From: Cephalotus follicularis
Lineage: Eukaryota > Streptophyta > Magnoliopsida > Oxalidales > Cephalotaceae
Assembly: GCA_001972305.1 (NCBI GenBank)
Contig: BDDD01000018.1
Location: forward strand, 806,001-870,000
Direction: 5' to 3'
DNA length: 64,000 bases
The notes beneath the pieces are model-generated. The model was not told where the DNA came from and searched no databases. It was given only the letters and a program-made list of their open reading frames with translations. This document shows, one piece after another, positions 45,228 to 56,765 of this stretch. How positions within the stretch are numbered: the stretch's first letter is position 1; every line of letters starts with the position of its first letter. The translations under genes were made by a program, and so were the position numbers.

Positions 45228-48167
45228 CTATTTTTTTTCGGTGGAAACATATTCTAAATCAATATCTACATTTTCAACATGTTCTCTCAAAAATTGATAC
45301 CTAATGGCAATGTGTTTTGTCTTTGAGTGATGAACAGGGTTTTTAGCAAGACAAATACTACTAGTGCTATCACATTTTATAGGTACATGTTTCACAAAAA
45401 CACCATAATCTACCAACTGTTGTTTTTGCCATAAAATCTATGCACAAAAGCTACCTACAGCAATATATTCTGCTTCGGTGGTGGAAAGAGCAACATAATT
45501 TTGCTTTTTACTAAACCACGATACAAGCATACTTCCTAGGTATTGGCATGAGCCACTAGTGCTTTTGCGATCAACCTTATAACCACCAAAGTCAGCATCT
45601 GAGTATGCATGTAAATCAAAACTAGAATCTCATGAATACCATAGACCTAAAGTATGTGTATAAGCAAGATATTTCAGAATACGTTTAACCGCAAACAAGT
45701 GTGATTCTTTAGGGTTTGATTGAAAACGTGCACACAAACAAACACTAAACAAAATATCAGGTCTACTACCAGTTAAATATGATGCTTCTATAAAGCTTTT
45801 GATCAACATTTTTACCTTGTTCATCCTTGTCAAGCTTTGTAGAAGTGCTTATAGGAGTCTTACTTGTCTTTGAGTTCTCCATTCCAAACTTCTTAAGTAT
45901 TTCCTTTACTTATTTAGCTTGGTTGATGAAGATTCCCTCTTTCGTTTGCTTAACTGGAAGTGCAAGGAAGAAGATGAGCTCCCCCATCATGCTCATTTCA
46001 AACTCTGACTTCATAATGTTAGAAAATTCCTTGCACAAAGATTCGTTAGTTGATCCGAAAATAATATCATCAACATAAATTTGTACTACTAGCAAATCAT
46101 TCTCTTTTGTCTTTGTAAAAAGTGTTATATCAACATTTCCACGTTTAAAATCATTTTCAATTAAAAATTTTGCTAACCTTTCATACCAAGCTCGAGGAGC
46201 TTGTTTAAGACCATACAAAGCTTTATTTGGTTTAAAGACATGGTTTGGAAATAATGGATCCTCAAAACCTTGAGGTTGTTCCACATATACTTGTTCTTTT
46301 ATAAAACCATTAAAAAGGCGCTTTTTACATCCATTTGATATAATTTAAAATCTTTAAAACAAGCAAAAGCAAGTAACAAACGAATTGATTCTAACCCAGC
46401 AACAGGTGGATACGTTTCATTATAATCTATACCTTCTTCTTGTGAATAACCTTGAGCTACAAGTCTAGCTTTATTCCTAACTATTACTCCTTGATTATCC
46501 ATTTTATTTCTAAACATCCATTTAGTCCCTATTACCGAATGATCTTTAGGTCTAGGTACTAAAAACCAAACTTTGTTACGTTCAAACTGGTTCAACTCTT
46601 CTTGCATAGCTATTATCCTGTTTTCATCCTTTTCAGCTTCTATAAAGTTCTTAGGCTCAAAATGAGAAAGAAAAGCAACATAATTACAAGTATTAGCATT
46701 AGACCTAGTCATAACACCATGTTGAATATTACCAATTATAGATTCATGTGGGTGATCTTTAACTACTTTATAGGTCTTATCTACAAGATCTTGTTGGTAG
46801 CTATTCTTAGATTCTACATCTATGTTCTCAGAAGGTTCATGAAATTCTATGCTATATTGCATACATGTACTTACATCAAATGACTCATCAAAGACAATAT
46901 GCATAGACTCTTCGACTAGCAAAGTACGTTTATTAAAACATCTATAAGCTCTACTAGTAAGAGAGTATCCAAGAAATATACCTTCATCCGCTTTTGAGTC
47001 GAACTTACCAAGTTGATCCTTTCCGTTATTGTGAATGAAGCACTTGCATCCGAAGATACGGAAGTGACTTATGTTAGGCTTTCTCTCTCTCCATAACTCG
47101 TATGGAGTCTTTTTGAGAATTGGCCTAATTTATGTTCTATTTAAAATATAACATGCAGCGTTTGTGGCTTCGGCCCAAAAATATTTTGGAAGATTATTTT
47201 CACAAAGTATAGTTCGTGTCATTTCTTCTAAAGTCCTATTTCTCCTTTCAACAACACCATTTTGTTGAGCAGTTCTAGGAGTTGAAAATTCATGTTTAAA
47301 ACCATTTTCGATGCAAAAATTATTAAAAGATTGATTTTCGAACTCTTTACCATGATCACTTCTTATTTTCAAAATAGAAAATCCTTTTTCTTTTTGAACT
47401 TGTTTACAAAAATTTGTAAAGAAGGAAAAGACTTCACTTTTATGTGCTAGAAAGAAAACCCATGTGTACCTAGTGTAGTCATCAACAATAACATATGCAT
47501 AAGACTTACCACCTAAGCTTCTTATGTTTATAGGTCCAAAAAGATCCATATGAAGTAGTTCGAGTGGCCTAGTAGTTGAAACAATGTTAATAGATTTAAA
47601 ACTTGTTCTAGTTTGTTTTCCTTGTTGACAAGCGTCACAGATCTTATCTTTTTGAAAATTTAATTTTGGAAGACCTTTAACTAAGTGATGTTTTAAAATC
47701 TTTGAAATTGTTCTCATACTAACATGTCCAAGTCTTCTATGCCACATCCAACTATCTCCGTTTAAAGAAACGAGGAATTTAACATTTTGGTTTTGAAGAT
47801 CATCTATGTCTATTACATAAACATTGCCTTCTCTTCGTCCTATAAACTTAGTGGTATTATTATTATTGTTAGTGACTCTACATGATAGATTTTCAAAAAT
47901 AACTCTGCAATTCTTGTCACATAATTGACTTATGCTCAAGAGATTGTGTTTGAGTCCTTTAACATGCAATACATTAGTAATAGAAATATATTTGTTACCT
48001 ATTGAACCAGTTCTGATGATTTGTCCTTTTGCGTTATCTCCAAATGTTACGTTTCCTCCGTCTTTAGGTTCCCAAGTAACAAACAGACTTTTGTTCCCCG
48101 TCATGTGTTGGGAGCATCCGCTATCAAGATACCAACGGTTCCCTTTTGATGATGTCTTTGGGCACAT
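45228..48167 (-). pseudogene. pol of copia element H
   Basis: Minus strand in copia order. Protease: WYLDSGCSQHMTG near 48125. Integrase: zinc site HRRLGH...CDACQQGK, then the D,D,E core with 'LLHMDLFGPINIRSLGGKSY', 'DDYTRYTWVFFL', 'IRSDHGKEFENQSFNNFC' and 'PRTAQQNGVVERRNRTLEEM'. Reverse transcriptase: 'WMFRNKMDNQGVIVRNKARL', 'YQMDVKSAFL', 'ALYGLKQAPRAWYERLAKFL' and catalytic YVDDI near 46070. RNase H: 'CDSTSSICLAKNPVHHSKTK' near the end, stop at 45228. Stops or frameshifts near 47130, 46295, 45905 and 45450 break it. Otherwise conserved, suggesting moderate age. Confidence 0.92.
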
Positions 48168-48199
48168 CTACAAAACAAATGAATTTAGGTTGAAGATTT

Positions 48200-49613
48200 T
48201 GGTACCCAAGTTTCTTTGGGTCCAGGGGGGTTAGTGATAAAAGTTCCTTTTGGAACCCATATTGTTCTTATTTTAAACATTTGATTTCTATAAAACATGT
48301 TTTGTTTAAACTTATTTCTTTTATACATGTAATTTTTCTTGTGATAGCAATTATGTGTAGTGTGACCATTTATATTGCAATAGTTACATGATATGCTAGA
48401 TGAGGTCTTTTTGATATCTTTATTCTCAAGATATTTTTGAAATGCTTAACATTGTTCATCTCATCATAACCTAGGCCAGCTTTATTAAAAACACATATTT
48501 GAATACCTAGTAGGTTGTCAAGTTTTTCACTACTGTTTGAAAACTTTGAAAAGGTTTTCTTAAGAGCAACTACTTCTAATTTAAGTGTTTCATTTTCTTT
48601 TTCGAGAGATATAACCTTATCATCTAAAGACTTATTTGATAAACATTCTATCTCATGTTTTAGACTAACATTTTCTTTATTGACTGCTTTTATTGTCTTT
48701 TTGAGTGATGCATTTTCTAGACTGAATTGTTCAAGCAGTTTTCGTTTACCTCATTTTCATCTTCGTCTTCATCGAGATCATCGATTTCCATCAATGCTAA
48801 TTGAGCTACTTCTTGGTTCTCCTCTTCTTCGGAGCTGGATTCATCACTGTCCGACCATGTAGCTAACATTGCTCTCTTCTTTTTGATTGTTTCCTCTGCT
48901 TTCTTCAACCTCGGACATTCACTTTTGTAGTGTCCGGGTTTGTTGCATTCGAAGCATGTGATCTCTTCTTTTTTTTTTCTCAGTTTTTGAAGGAGTTGAC
49001 TTCTTGAGATTTTGCTGCCAAACTTCTTCTTTGCTAAGTACTTTTTGAATCTCCTTGTTATTAAGGCCATCTCATCATCACTATCTTCTTCGCTTGAATC
49101 CGCTGTAGAAGATTTGAATGCTATGAATTTCTTTTTCTTCTTATCTTGTTCTTCATCATCTTCATGATTTTTAATTGTAATTTCGTGTGTCATAAGTGAT
49201 CCAAGAAGCTCTACAAGTGGCAATGTGTTCAGGTCCTTTTCTTCCTCTATGGCAGTGAATTTAGGCATCCAACTTTTAGGTAGACACCTGGGTATCTTTC
49301 TTACCATCTCACTGTTAGTGTAGCACTTATTTAAAGATTGCAGTGAGTTAATAATATTGGTAAAGAGAACAAACATACTAGAAATATTTTCATTTTCTTT
49401 CATTGAGAACATTTCATATTCTCTAACTAGCATATTTATTTTACCATCTTTTACTTGATTGGTTCCCTCATAGGTCACCTCAAGTCTATCCCACATCTCC
49501 TTTGCGGTAGCGCATGAGGAAACTCTATTAAATTCATTTGAATTCAGGGCACATATTATTACATGTTTAGCTTTAGCATTAAGTTGAAAGAGAGTAGGGA
49601 TAGAAAGATTCTC
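48200..49613 (-). pseudogene. gag of copia element H (5'-truncated)
   Basis: The gag frame is open from the LTR edge (49613) through 'AKHVIICALNSNEFNRVSSC', 'KEMWDRLEVTYEGTNQVKDG' and a zinc knuckle CFECNKPGHYKSEC near 48950, to an acidic stretch and a stop at 48717. In a shifted frame it continues with a long heptad-rich coiled coil ('CLSNKSLDDKVISLEKENET') and a second zinc knuckle CNYCNINGHTTHNC near 48350. Two knuckles and a coiled coil are usual for Sirevirus gag. The N-terminus, leader and primer-binding site are missing: the LTR is joined directly to mid-gag. Confidence 0.85.
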
Positions 49614-50839
49614 AGTTTTTAGAGAGGTTCGGCTAACTCTTGCCTACGTCCACTTTTCCCAAGGGAGCTCCTTGAGTTTCCACTAGCTCGAATTGATTAA
49701 GGAAGCAATTTGTTACACCTCACATTTTTTGTGATTGACCTCAATCACTTGATCTTGACCTCAAGACCTTTTCAGGATTCACTCTCCTCTTTTACAAGTT
49801 TGTAATGTATTTACAATGTACCCTCTCAGTAGGTTGTGCTTATAATAGAGAACAAGAGAGAATTACAAAGAAACTCAGAAAGTAAAGCTATGAGGCTTTT
49901 GGAGAAGCTTAAGAGCACTTTGGTATTGTAGAATGTAGCTTGCTTGATTACTTTATTACTTTGTTTCTTGATCTATTCTCAAGCCTTTTGGACCCTCCTT
50001 TATATAGCCAAACAATCCATGTATCCGTTGCTTAAATTATGAAGATTTTGAAATGAAAAACTGATAACAATCTGTAAACTCTGTTATGTAGCCGTTGGAG
50101 TAAAGACGTCGATGTCTTTTGATAAGCGTCGATGTCTTCATCAGTTAACTAGCCGTTGCTAGCATTCAGGGCATAAATTTGTGTGAAGATGTCGATGTCT
50201 ATAAATGACGTCGATGCCTTTTTTGGAGTTGTGGCCAGGCTTTGAAGATATGAGAACACATCGATGTCTTCAAACTACGTCGATGTCTTTTCTGGAAAAA
50301 TAGAGGTTATGAAAAACACATCGATGTCTTTGAAAAGGGATCGATGTCTTTTAGTTTGGAGTCGATGTCTTTGTAGGAAATACTCGATGTCTTGGTTAAA
50401 AAACAACTTGTAACTTTGATGCATTAAAAACATCGATGTCTTTGTTAAGGGATCGATGTCTTTAATGAAAACCGTCGATGTCTTCACTGAAAAAGATCGA
50501 TGCCTTTTGAATGAAAATAGCCTGTAACTTTCTGGGATAAAGACGTCGATGTCTTCTCTGAAAGGGATCGATGTCTTTGCTGAAAATCGACCTGTAACTT
50601 TTGAGGCTGAAGACGTCGATGTCTTTTTAAAATGAGATCGATGCCTTTCATGAATAACTACCTGTAACTGCTGGTGCTTTAAAGGCATCGATGTCTTCCT
50701 TCAATGACATCGATGTCTTTCATGTGAAACTGTCTTTTTGCATTTTTGTGAGTTTTATTAAGTATCTTGCACATAAAGTAAAATTGTTAAAAGGAAATAT
50801 GTTATCATCAAAACTAGGATTGAGACTAAAACTTCAACA
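49614..50839 (-). repeat. 5' LTR of element H
   Basis: It matches 40778-41993, including 'ggttcggctaactcttgcct' and the TCGATGTCTT array (50105-50720). The plus-strand right end TCAACA is followed by old Ty3 LTR sequence. Confidence 0.88.
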
Positions 50840-51232
50840 CGGCTAACCCTATCAATTTCAAATTGATGCAGCGGATCTACATCTGTGAACATGGGGAAAG
50901 TGAAGTGAAGGTTTTAAGTTGCATTTTCCTTTGAGAATAATGTTTCAATGGATTTATGTATTGATGGATATTGGATTAATGTACTGATTGATTTAGTTCA
51001 TGCTTCATTTTGTGGGAAATTAACGATATTATAATTGTCATTAAATAATTGGTAAAATGTAGTATGGGATGGATGTTACATACTTTATTCAGCTTATGAT
51101 TATATGCTTCCGCAATAAAATGACACGATTAGAAAGTTTTAATTTTCCCATATTTTTGTATAAGATGAATATATGTTGATTGCCACGACCTCCGGGTCGA
51201 CATATGTATGTTGTTGGGAATGGGGTGTCACA
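50840..51232 (+). repeat. 3' end of an older Ty3 LTR (related to G and A), second piece
   Basis: It starts 'cggctaaccctatcaatttcaaattgatgcagcgga' and ends GGGGTGTCACA at 51232, matching 63415-63789 and 90-490. No primer-binding site follows, so it is a solo LTR or lost its body. Confidence 0.82.
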
Positions 51233-52200
51233 CAATGAGAGAGAATTAATTATGCTAATGTGATTAATACAAATGTATTAAGCTTATTAGATAAGATGAC
51301 GTGATTAATAAGATTAATTACATGTTACATTTAGCTAAGTTATCTACCTTTGACTTGGTCTAGTCGAAAATAGTAAGTGATTTAATGACTTAGCATATAT
51401 ACTCAGAGTTAGTAAATAAATGGTTAAGGCTTTCATTTTGACAATAGCATTCTAGAGACTAGCATCTCCTAAGCATGCTTCTTCTTTGCTCTTGGGCAAA
51501 ATTTTTGGTCGCTCTCAATACACTTTCTTCAACCTCTCTTGGTGTGGATATCTTGGAGATGACATACTCTTTGTCACTCAACAAGTACCTTGAAGTTGAT
51601 AGTGTTTTGAAAACTTTGAAGGAGTAAAGAACTTTAAAAGTAAGTGTTACATGTTCATCGCATTGCTACTGCATTCCTTTTCCTAGCCATTCTGTATAAC
51701 TGCCTCCCAAGGGAAGTCGCTAAATGTTTGCGTGTGTTTTTAGAGAGAACCAGGATGATAAATGTAGGCAATTAAGCACATAACTGACAAAAAAAAAGGA
51801 TGCTTATTGATAAAGGCTAGGGAGAAAAGAGAAGTTTTTTCTTAGGAATTTTTAGAACTTGAATAGTAATAACTTGATGGCATCTCTACGATCTAACTCG
51901 GATTATGGTTTTTCTTCTTTGTTCTTGTTTCGTCTCTCTTCCTTGTAACATAGAGGACTTTATTCATAGAGTGCTATCCTCATTGTTGCGATTTGAGGAA
52001 AGTTATCTAAAACAAAGACGATAAACCTCGTCAAAATCAGATAATAAGGGGGTTTTATCCTGATCATCCTGAAATGTTTATCCACTTTTATGAGTAAGCT
52101 TTATCCTTAGAAAATAGGTCCATGCTATTCATTCCTTACTACGGGTGCGCTTCAAAGCCAACTTACTCTTTTAGCCACCAAAACACTATTGAAAACATTC
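51233..52200. other. Unassigned sequence
   Basis: About 1 kb of A/T-rich sequence on both strands. I see no reading frame, repeat or RNA gene that I can support. Confidence 0.5.
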
Positions 52201-52289
52201 AGTTTGCGCTCGAGAATAAGTATTCCCGAAAATAGCTACCCTCGCATTTTCGCTGAGTAAATCCCATGACGGGAAAGAAAGTCTGAGGG

Positions 52290-52580
52290 TACATGTGCAC
52301 TCTCATAAAAAGTTAATTATTTGCGAGAGCAATTTCCTCTTGTAAATAAAAGTGCTCTCAGGAATACTCAAACTTTTTACGAGAGCTAAATATCATTTGT
52401 GAGAGCAGAGCTCTAACTAATTATTTTAGTCAATTTAATGACCATCGCTTTTTGGGAGAGCTGATTTTTTATTTGAGAGAGAGTTGCGCTCACAATTGCT
52501 TTGGTCAATTACATAAGTTGACTTTTATTTACTAGAGAGAGAACTAGTATTTTCCATGCATATGCTCTCGCAAATACTTT
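52290..52580. repeat. GAGAGC / GCTCTC short-repeat array (possible CACTA subterminal region)
   Basis: Eight or more copies of (T/C)G(C/T)GAGAGC or its complement in about 290 bp of A/T-rich sequence ('ttgcgagagcaat', 'gtgctctcagg', 'acgagagctaaat', 'atgctctcgcaaat'). Density and alternating orientation resemble the CACTA subterminal array at 12135-12770, and it lies 3' of a similar transposase C-terminus. No clear CACTA end was found. Confidence 0.5.
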
Positions 52581-52820
52581 TACATACGGTTTGATTCCAA
52601 GGATTATACAGCCAGTCCCCTAAAATGAAAAACCCCTAAACAGAAAAATGCAACATAATGTGGTGGCAACCACATATAAATTTTGTCCAATACAATATGA
52701 AAATTTATAGTATAATATGCAAGTTTATAACACAATATCATCACCATCATCAAAATACACAATAATACAGTATCCAATATTCAAGTTTATAATATAAAGG
52801 TACTAGACAAGCTGGGAAGG

Positions 52821-53210
52821 CTACAAAAGATCATCATCAGCATCACCCTCATTATCTCTATTGACGTCGATTGATGGCTGAGTGGAAGACTGCATAGGTT
52901 GAAATGGCTGGAGTATGCCATTTCGTATCATTTCTTGCACCATGCCCATAATAGCATCTAGAAAGCGAGGGTCATTGATACCAAACATGGCTCTACTCTC
53001 CGCCTCTACATGTCCTTGGCTAGTCACCATCGTAGCATGAGATGAAACACCAAGCAATTTGCGTGCAGGCACAAAATTCTCGAGCCCAAAGATCTTACCC
53101 TTTCGGGTACCTCCAGAAGCCTCCGCCAAGATGGCCGAATCAAAGTATGAGCTGTGTGAGGAAGAGGGAACTACAGAGGGAGAAGAGTGTTGGGACACCT
53201 TCCAGGGTTC
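52821..53210 (-). pseudogene. C-terminal fragment of a second CACTA-type (Ptta/En/Spm-like) protein
   Basis: A minus-strand frame of about 125 residues, open, ending DNEGDADDDLL. It contains 'SGGTRKGKIFGLENFVPARK', comparable to 'GKPKKGLIRGLGNF' of the gene at 18932-21050. Both are followed by a helix-rich segment (RFLDAIMGMVQEMIRNGILQ here, a comparable EELMAAMSAQIATIQDMF segment there) and an acidic tail. No conserved core is present. The link rests on this shared layout and short motif. Alternatively an unrelated low-complexity protein. Confidence 0.45.
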
Positions 53211-54135
53211 CCGTTGATTTTGGGCGTAGGATGCTATTCGGAATAATTTTAATTTTCAAAACTACCAAGACTTTAAGTCAAGGTTTAACTGGCATCCAAT
53301 ATCCAAAATCAATGTCCTAGGATCTCCGTTTAGTATTCAATCAAACCAATTCAATTGGTGAAGCATGCAAAACCAAACCGAATGCAATTTAGCATAAATA
53401 TAATAATTGGAATCATACCATCGTTTGGAGGCTCCATCATCTTTGTCGTTACAAGTTCAAAGCAGCCTCCTTATGACGGTAGAAATTGTGAGCTACTGGA
53501 GCTCCGTCTAGGCAATAGTAGGCCTCTAAGTCTTCTTATCTATGGGCTGGTACTGGAGACTAGCCGTGACTCACCATAGAACGCGCAGTCACAACCAGTA
53601 GTAAGTCTAACTCACTATTTGACTCACCCAGCAACCGCAACTCCGGCAACACCATCACAGGGCCATAAAATCTCTCATATGCTCGAGACTCGACATGACT
53701 CGTCACTGAGTCACCTCGTCGGAGCTCCGGCCATGCCACCGCTGGCCATCAAATCATCCGATCTACTCATTGCTACCATGGACCCACTGTGACTCACCCC
53801 ACAATGCCTAGTCTTAGCCTTCACCGCACCAAATCTACTATGTTGACTCAGTTTTGTAAATCCAGAAAAAGAAACATCGATCCAAATCGACAACGCCTAA
53901 ACTAACATCGATATAGGTAGAGTTAAAGGTTAGCTCCACCTACAAAGACTACCGGTGAAAAGAGAAGTCAGCAGTGACGGCTCAGCTCCAAACTTTGCCG
54001 TCGGGGAGAAAAGAAGAGAAAGAGAAGGAGGAAGAGGAAGAGAAGGAGAAAGAGGGGATGGAGAAGACATACCGTCTGTGGTGAACCGCTCGGCATCTCA
54101 GTCCCCGTCTATCGGCGCCTCCAAGCCTCTAGCGC

Positions 54136-54166
<31 letters not shown>

Positions 54167-54270
54167 TCTCTCTCTCACTATTAATTTTCAGAAGCCATGC
54201 ACCATAGCCCTTAACACATGGGTTCTATATATTTTCTTTTTCATTTTGTGTGTTATATTATGCGCCAAAC
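53211..54270. other. Non-coding stretch with GA/CT-rich tract, possibly an LTR leader
   Basis: It holds a purine-rich segment (54005-54060), a (CT)n microsatellite (54137-54178), and text of the type 'cgtcggagctccggccatgccaccgctgg...gactca' that on the minus strand resembles the leader style of the G LTR around 61150-61450 (cggcgag, gactcagtgag). No LTR ends found. Open frames such as 53955-54278 are low-complexity. Confidence 0.35.
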
Positions 54271-54318
54271 CACTATAAAAAACGCACCACGCATTTTCTT
54301 GTTAATGAAAATGCGTTG
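54271..54318 (+). repeat. CACTA-like terminus with a hairpin
   Basis: CACTATAAAAAACGC followed by a stem-loop: ACGCATTTTC (54289-54298), an 8-base loop, and GAAAATGCGT (54307-54316), extended by GCACC/GGTGC with one bulged T. Many CACTA elements begin CACTA(C/T)AA.AAA with paired subterminal motifs. No partner end seen downstream. Confidence 0.45.
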
Positions 54319-56765
54319 GTGCACCCGCAATTATATCTTCCCATATTTAACTTCTCTTTATATATTAATCAGGCATCTAGTAAGATAAGATGCAAGTAAC
54401 CACATCCCTGTGGTGTCAAGTGTCCAACTAATGTCCAATTAACATATACTAGTTAACCAACTAGATTTATCACCAAGTGACATGGGTCCAACACATATCA
54501 CTTTCCGATAATCATGTGGGTCCCAAAAGTCTGGATCAAAATCGGTAATGTCAAAAAATTAATACAGCACTCATACGCTCAGGTAGAATTACCGTAAATA
54601 GTCCTTGATTGTTTTAACAACCCTAAAATCATGTTCAACATATTTCAGGTGTGGAAATTAATCCCAAATTAATTTTCCACATCATACGTCCATTTCTGAT
54701 TCACCCGGTACTTTTTCCTATCCACGGTTACCGTGTCTTATAATCCCTCGTCATCTCGGCTCCACCCGCACCCTAGGGTAAGGGTACGTGTTAACCCTAA
54801 TTTTTTCCAGTGTTTATACATCCGTAAACTATTTATGAACACAGTTTTCAGTCCCTGTAACCTGCGTAGGTATTTTCAAGTCCGTAATGCATACAGATAA
54901 CATAGAGCCTATCACCCTCGTTACGAGTGCGACGATTCCATCTTGCATACTCACCTACATTCATGCATATTCGGTTAGGCCCAAAGACCACCTGTTTGCT
55001 AGCCCCGTGAAAGAACTGGGTAGGGCGAAGATCAAAGACAAACTTCCTCTACATAATATAGAGCAGCAACTCAGGTATAAGGATCAAACATGTGCTCTCA
55101 GGTCCTGCTAGGTGCTTGGCACCTATACACTACCGCCACATATAGGAATTACTACTGGCACAGGATTAGCGACCACCCAAGTAGCATTCCTATGGTGGGT
55201 CATGTTCAGTGAACATGTGTTTGAATTGGGAAAGCAGCGCAAGGAAAACATTTGTAGACATTAGGGTGTAGGGTGACTAATTTTAAATTTTTTGTTCCGG
55301 TGAAGGAACCACCCATAACCAATGTCCACAAATATCCCAATTGTATCCTAGTATCTCTAATTGGACAATTAAATGAACCTATGGCAGGTCCCAAGCAGCC
55401 TAGGGTTCAGGTGGAGCAAGGGTACTCTTACCCAAGGATTGGCCACATACCAAAATTCAATAAAGGTGCACACTAACCCTAACCAAATCACCACCATACA
55501 CAAACCCTAAAAACCCTAACCCTAAGGGTTTAGACATATCAAAACCTACACAAAACATCTAGAAAAAATGTGCTAGGGTTTAGAAAAACCCTAGTACCCA
55601 ACACACACACCACGTCACATAAAACATAAAAAAGTTGAAGGAAAAATTACCAAAATTTCTTTACTCCTTCACTCCAAAAATGTGATGCTCCAACGTTGCC
55701 TTCCAAGCAAACATCCTTCACCAAAAACACTCCCAAAGGTACGGAAATGAACACTAAGGAAGTGGTTTTAAGTGAATGTAAAAACCTAGAATCTATCTCA
55801 AAGTAGGAAGAGTTCAAATGAAAAACTCCACCTAATAAGAGTTATGGAGGGTGAGTAGGAGAGTATTTTTTCTTCACTCTTCTTGGGCTTTGGAGATCTT
55901 GAACTCCATTAATGGAGAAGCTTAAACTTTGGTGGTGAAGACAAGAAGAGAGAAAGAGAGAGACGAAAAAAGCGTGTTGGAGAAAATACAAGTGTTGAAA
56001 GTGAGATACCTTAATTCACTTTAGTGTTTAAAATGTGTGATGTCCTGTGCTTTTGAATTGGGAAACATGATATTCCATTTCAATTAACATTTCCACCAAT
56101 GAAATGCAAGCAACACACACACACACACACTAATAACCACACATATTCCCGGCCCAAAGGAGAAGGATTTTGAGCCAAGTAAATGACTTTAAGCTACTAA
56201 CTAAGTTGACTAGTCAACAATATCAAGCAAGTTACAATCCAGCCTCCAAGTGACTAATTAAGTTACTTTAACATGATGAATGGCTCCATTTGGGCTAGCC
56301 CACATACAAGCCTCCCTAGGCAAGGGTTTGGCCCAGATGTTCTCTCTCTCCATGAATTACGTAATAATTCATAAATGACGAAAATTCCCCTTAGCCCGAA
56401 ACATACTATTTATGGTGCAGCTTGAACTTACACTTTAAGAAAAGATAAAGTCCAGCAAAATAACTGTTCCTAGGCCAAGTAAAATCCCCTTGATGCGATC
56501 CTCTAACTAAATTACATGTGCCCTTCACACGTAAACTGATTCCAAAACCAGGCGGGACCCGAAAGCCAGGTTGGATTCCGATACAATGATATATTTCGCA
56601 GAACATCCCAAATTTCTAGTACAACCATCCCAATAGTCTTTCGACTATCTAAATGGCACCAGTGTGATATCCAATCACCACCCTGGATCGATGGACCATT
56701 GTACCACGTCTATCATACGTTATCCAGATAACCTGTACTTTCCACAGTCGTCAGTGTATTGGATA
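54319..56765. other. Unassigned sequence
   Basis: About 2.4 kb without a recognisable gene. It contains a short cluster of plant-telomere-like units (AAACCCTAA, about 55500-55530), a (CA)n run near 56113-56130, and scattered ACCCTA words typical of A/C-rich DNA. Nothing else is supported. Confidence 0.5.

Larger units (their letters stand above)
40778..50839 (-). mobile_element. Ty1/copia Sirevirus-like element H
   Basis: Direct LTRs of about 1.2 kb (40778-41993 and 49614-50839) with minus-strand start TGTTGACG/TGTTGAAG. On the minus strand: 5' LTR, gag with two zinc knuckles and a coiled coil, pol in the copia order (protease, integrase, reverse transcriptase, RNase H), a long A/T-rich spacer, a third ORF, and several polypurine tracts before the 3' LTR. 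Third ORF plus multiple tracts is the Sirevirus (Maximus/SIRE) layout. No clear target duplication: the two flanks are non-adjacent parts of the same old LTR, so some flank was lost. Confidence 0.88.

Noticed and set aside
53955-54278. Plus-strand frame of 107 codons
   Set aside because: Made of a purine-rich tract and a (CT)n microsatellite; low complexity with no motif.
55495-55535. Interstitial telomere repeat
   Set aside because: Only a few imperfect AAACCCTAA units, mixed with other ACCCTA words, too short to indicate an ancient chromosome end.
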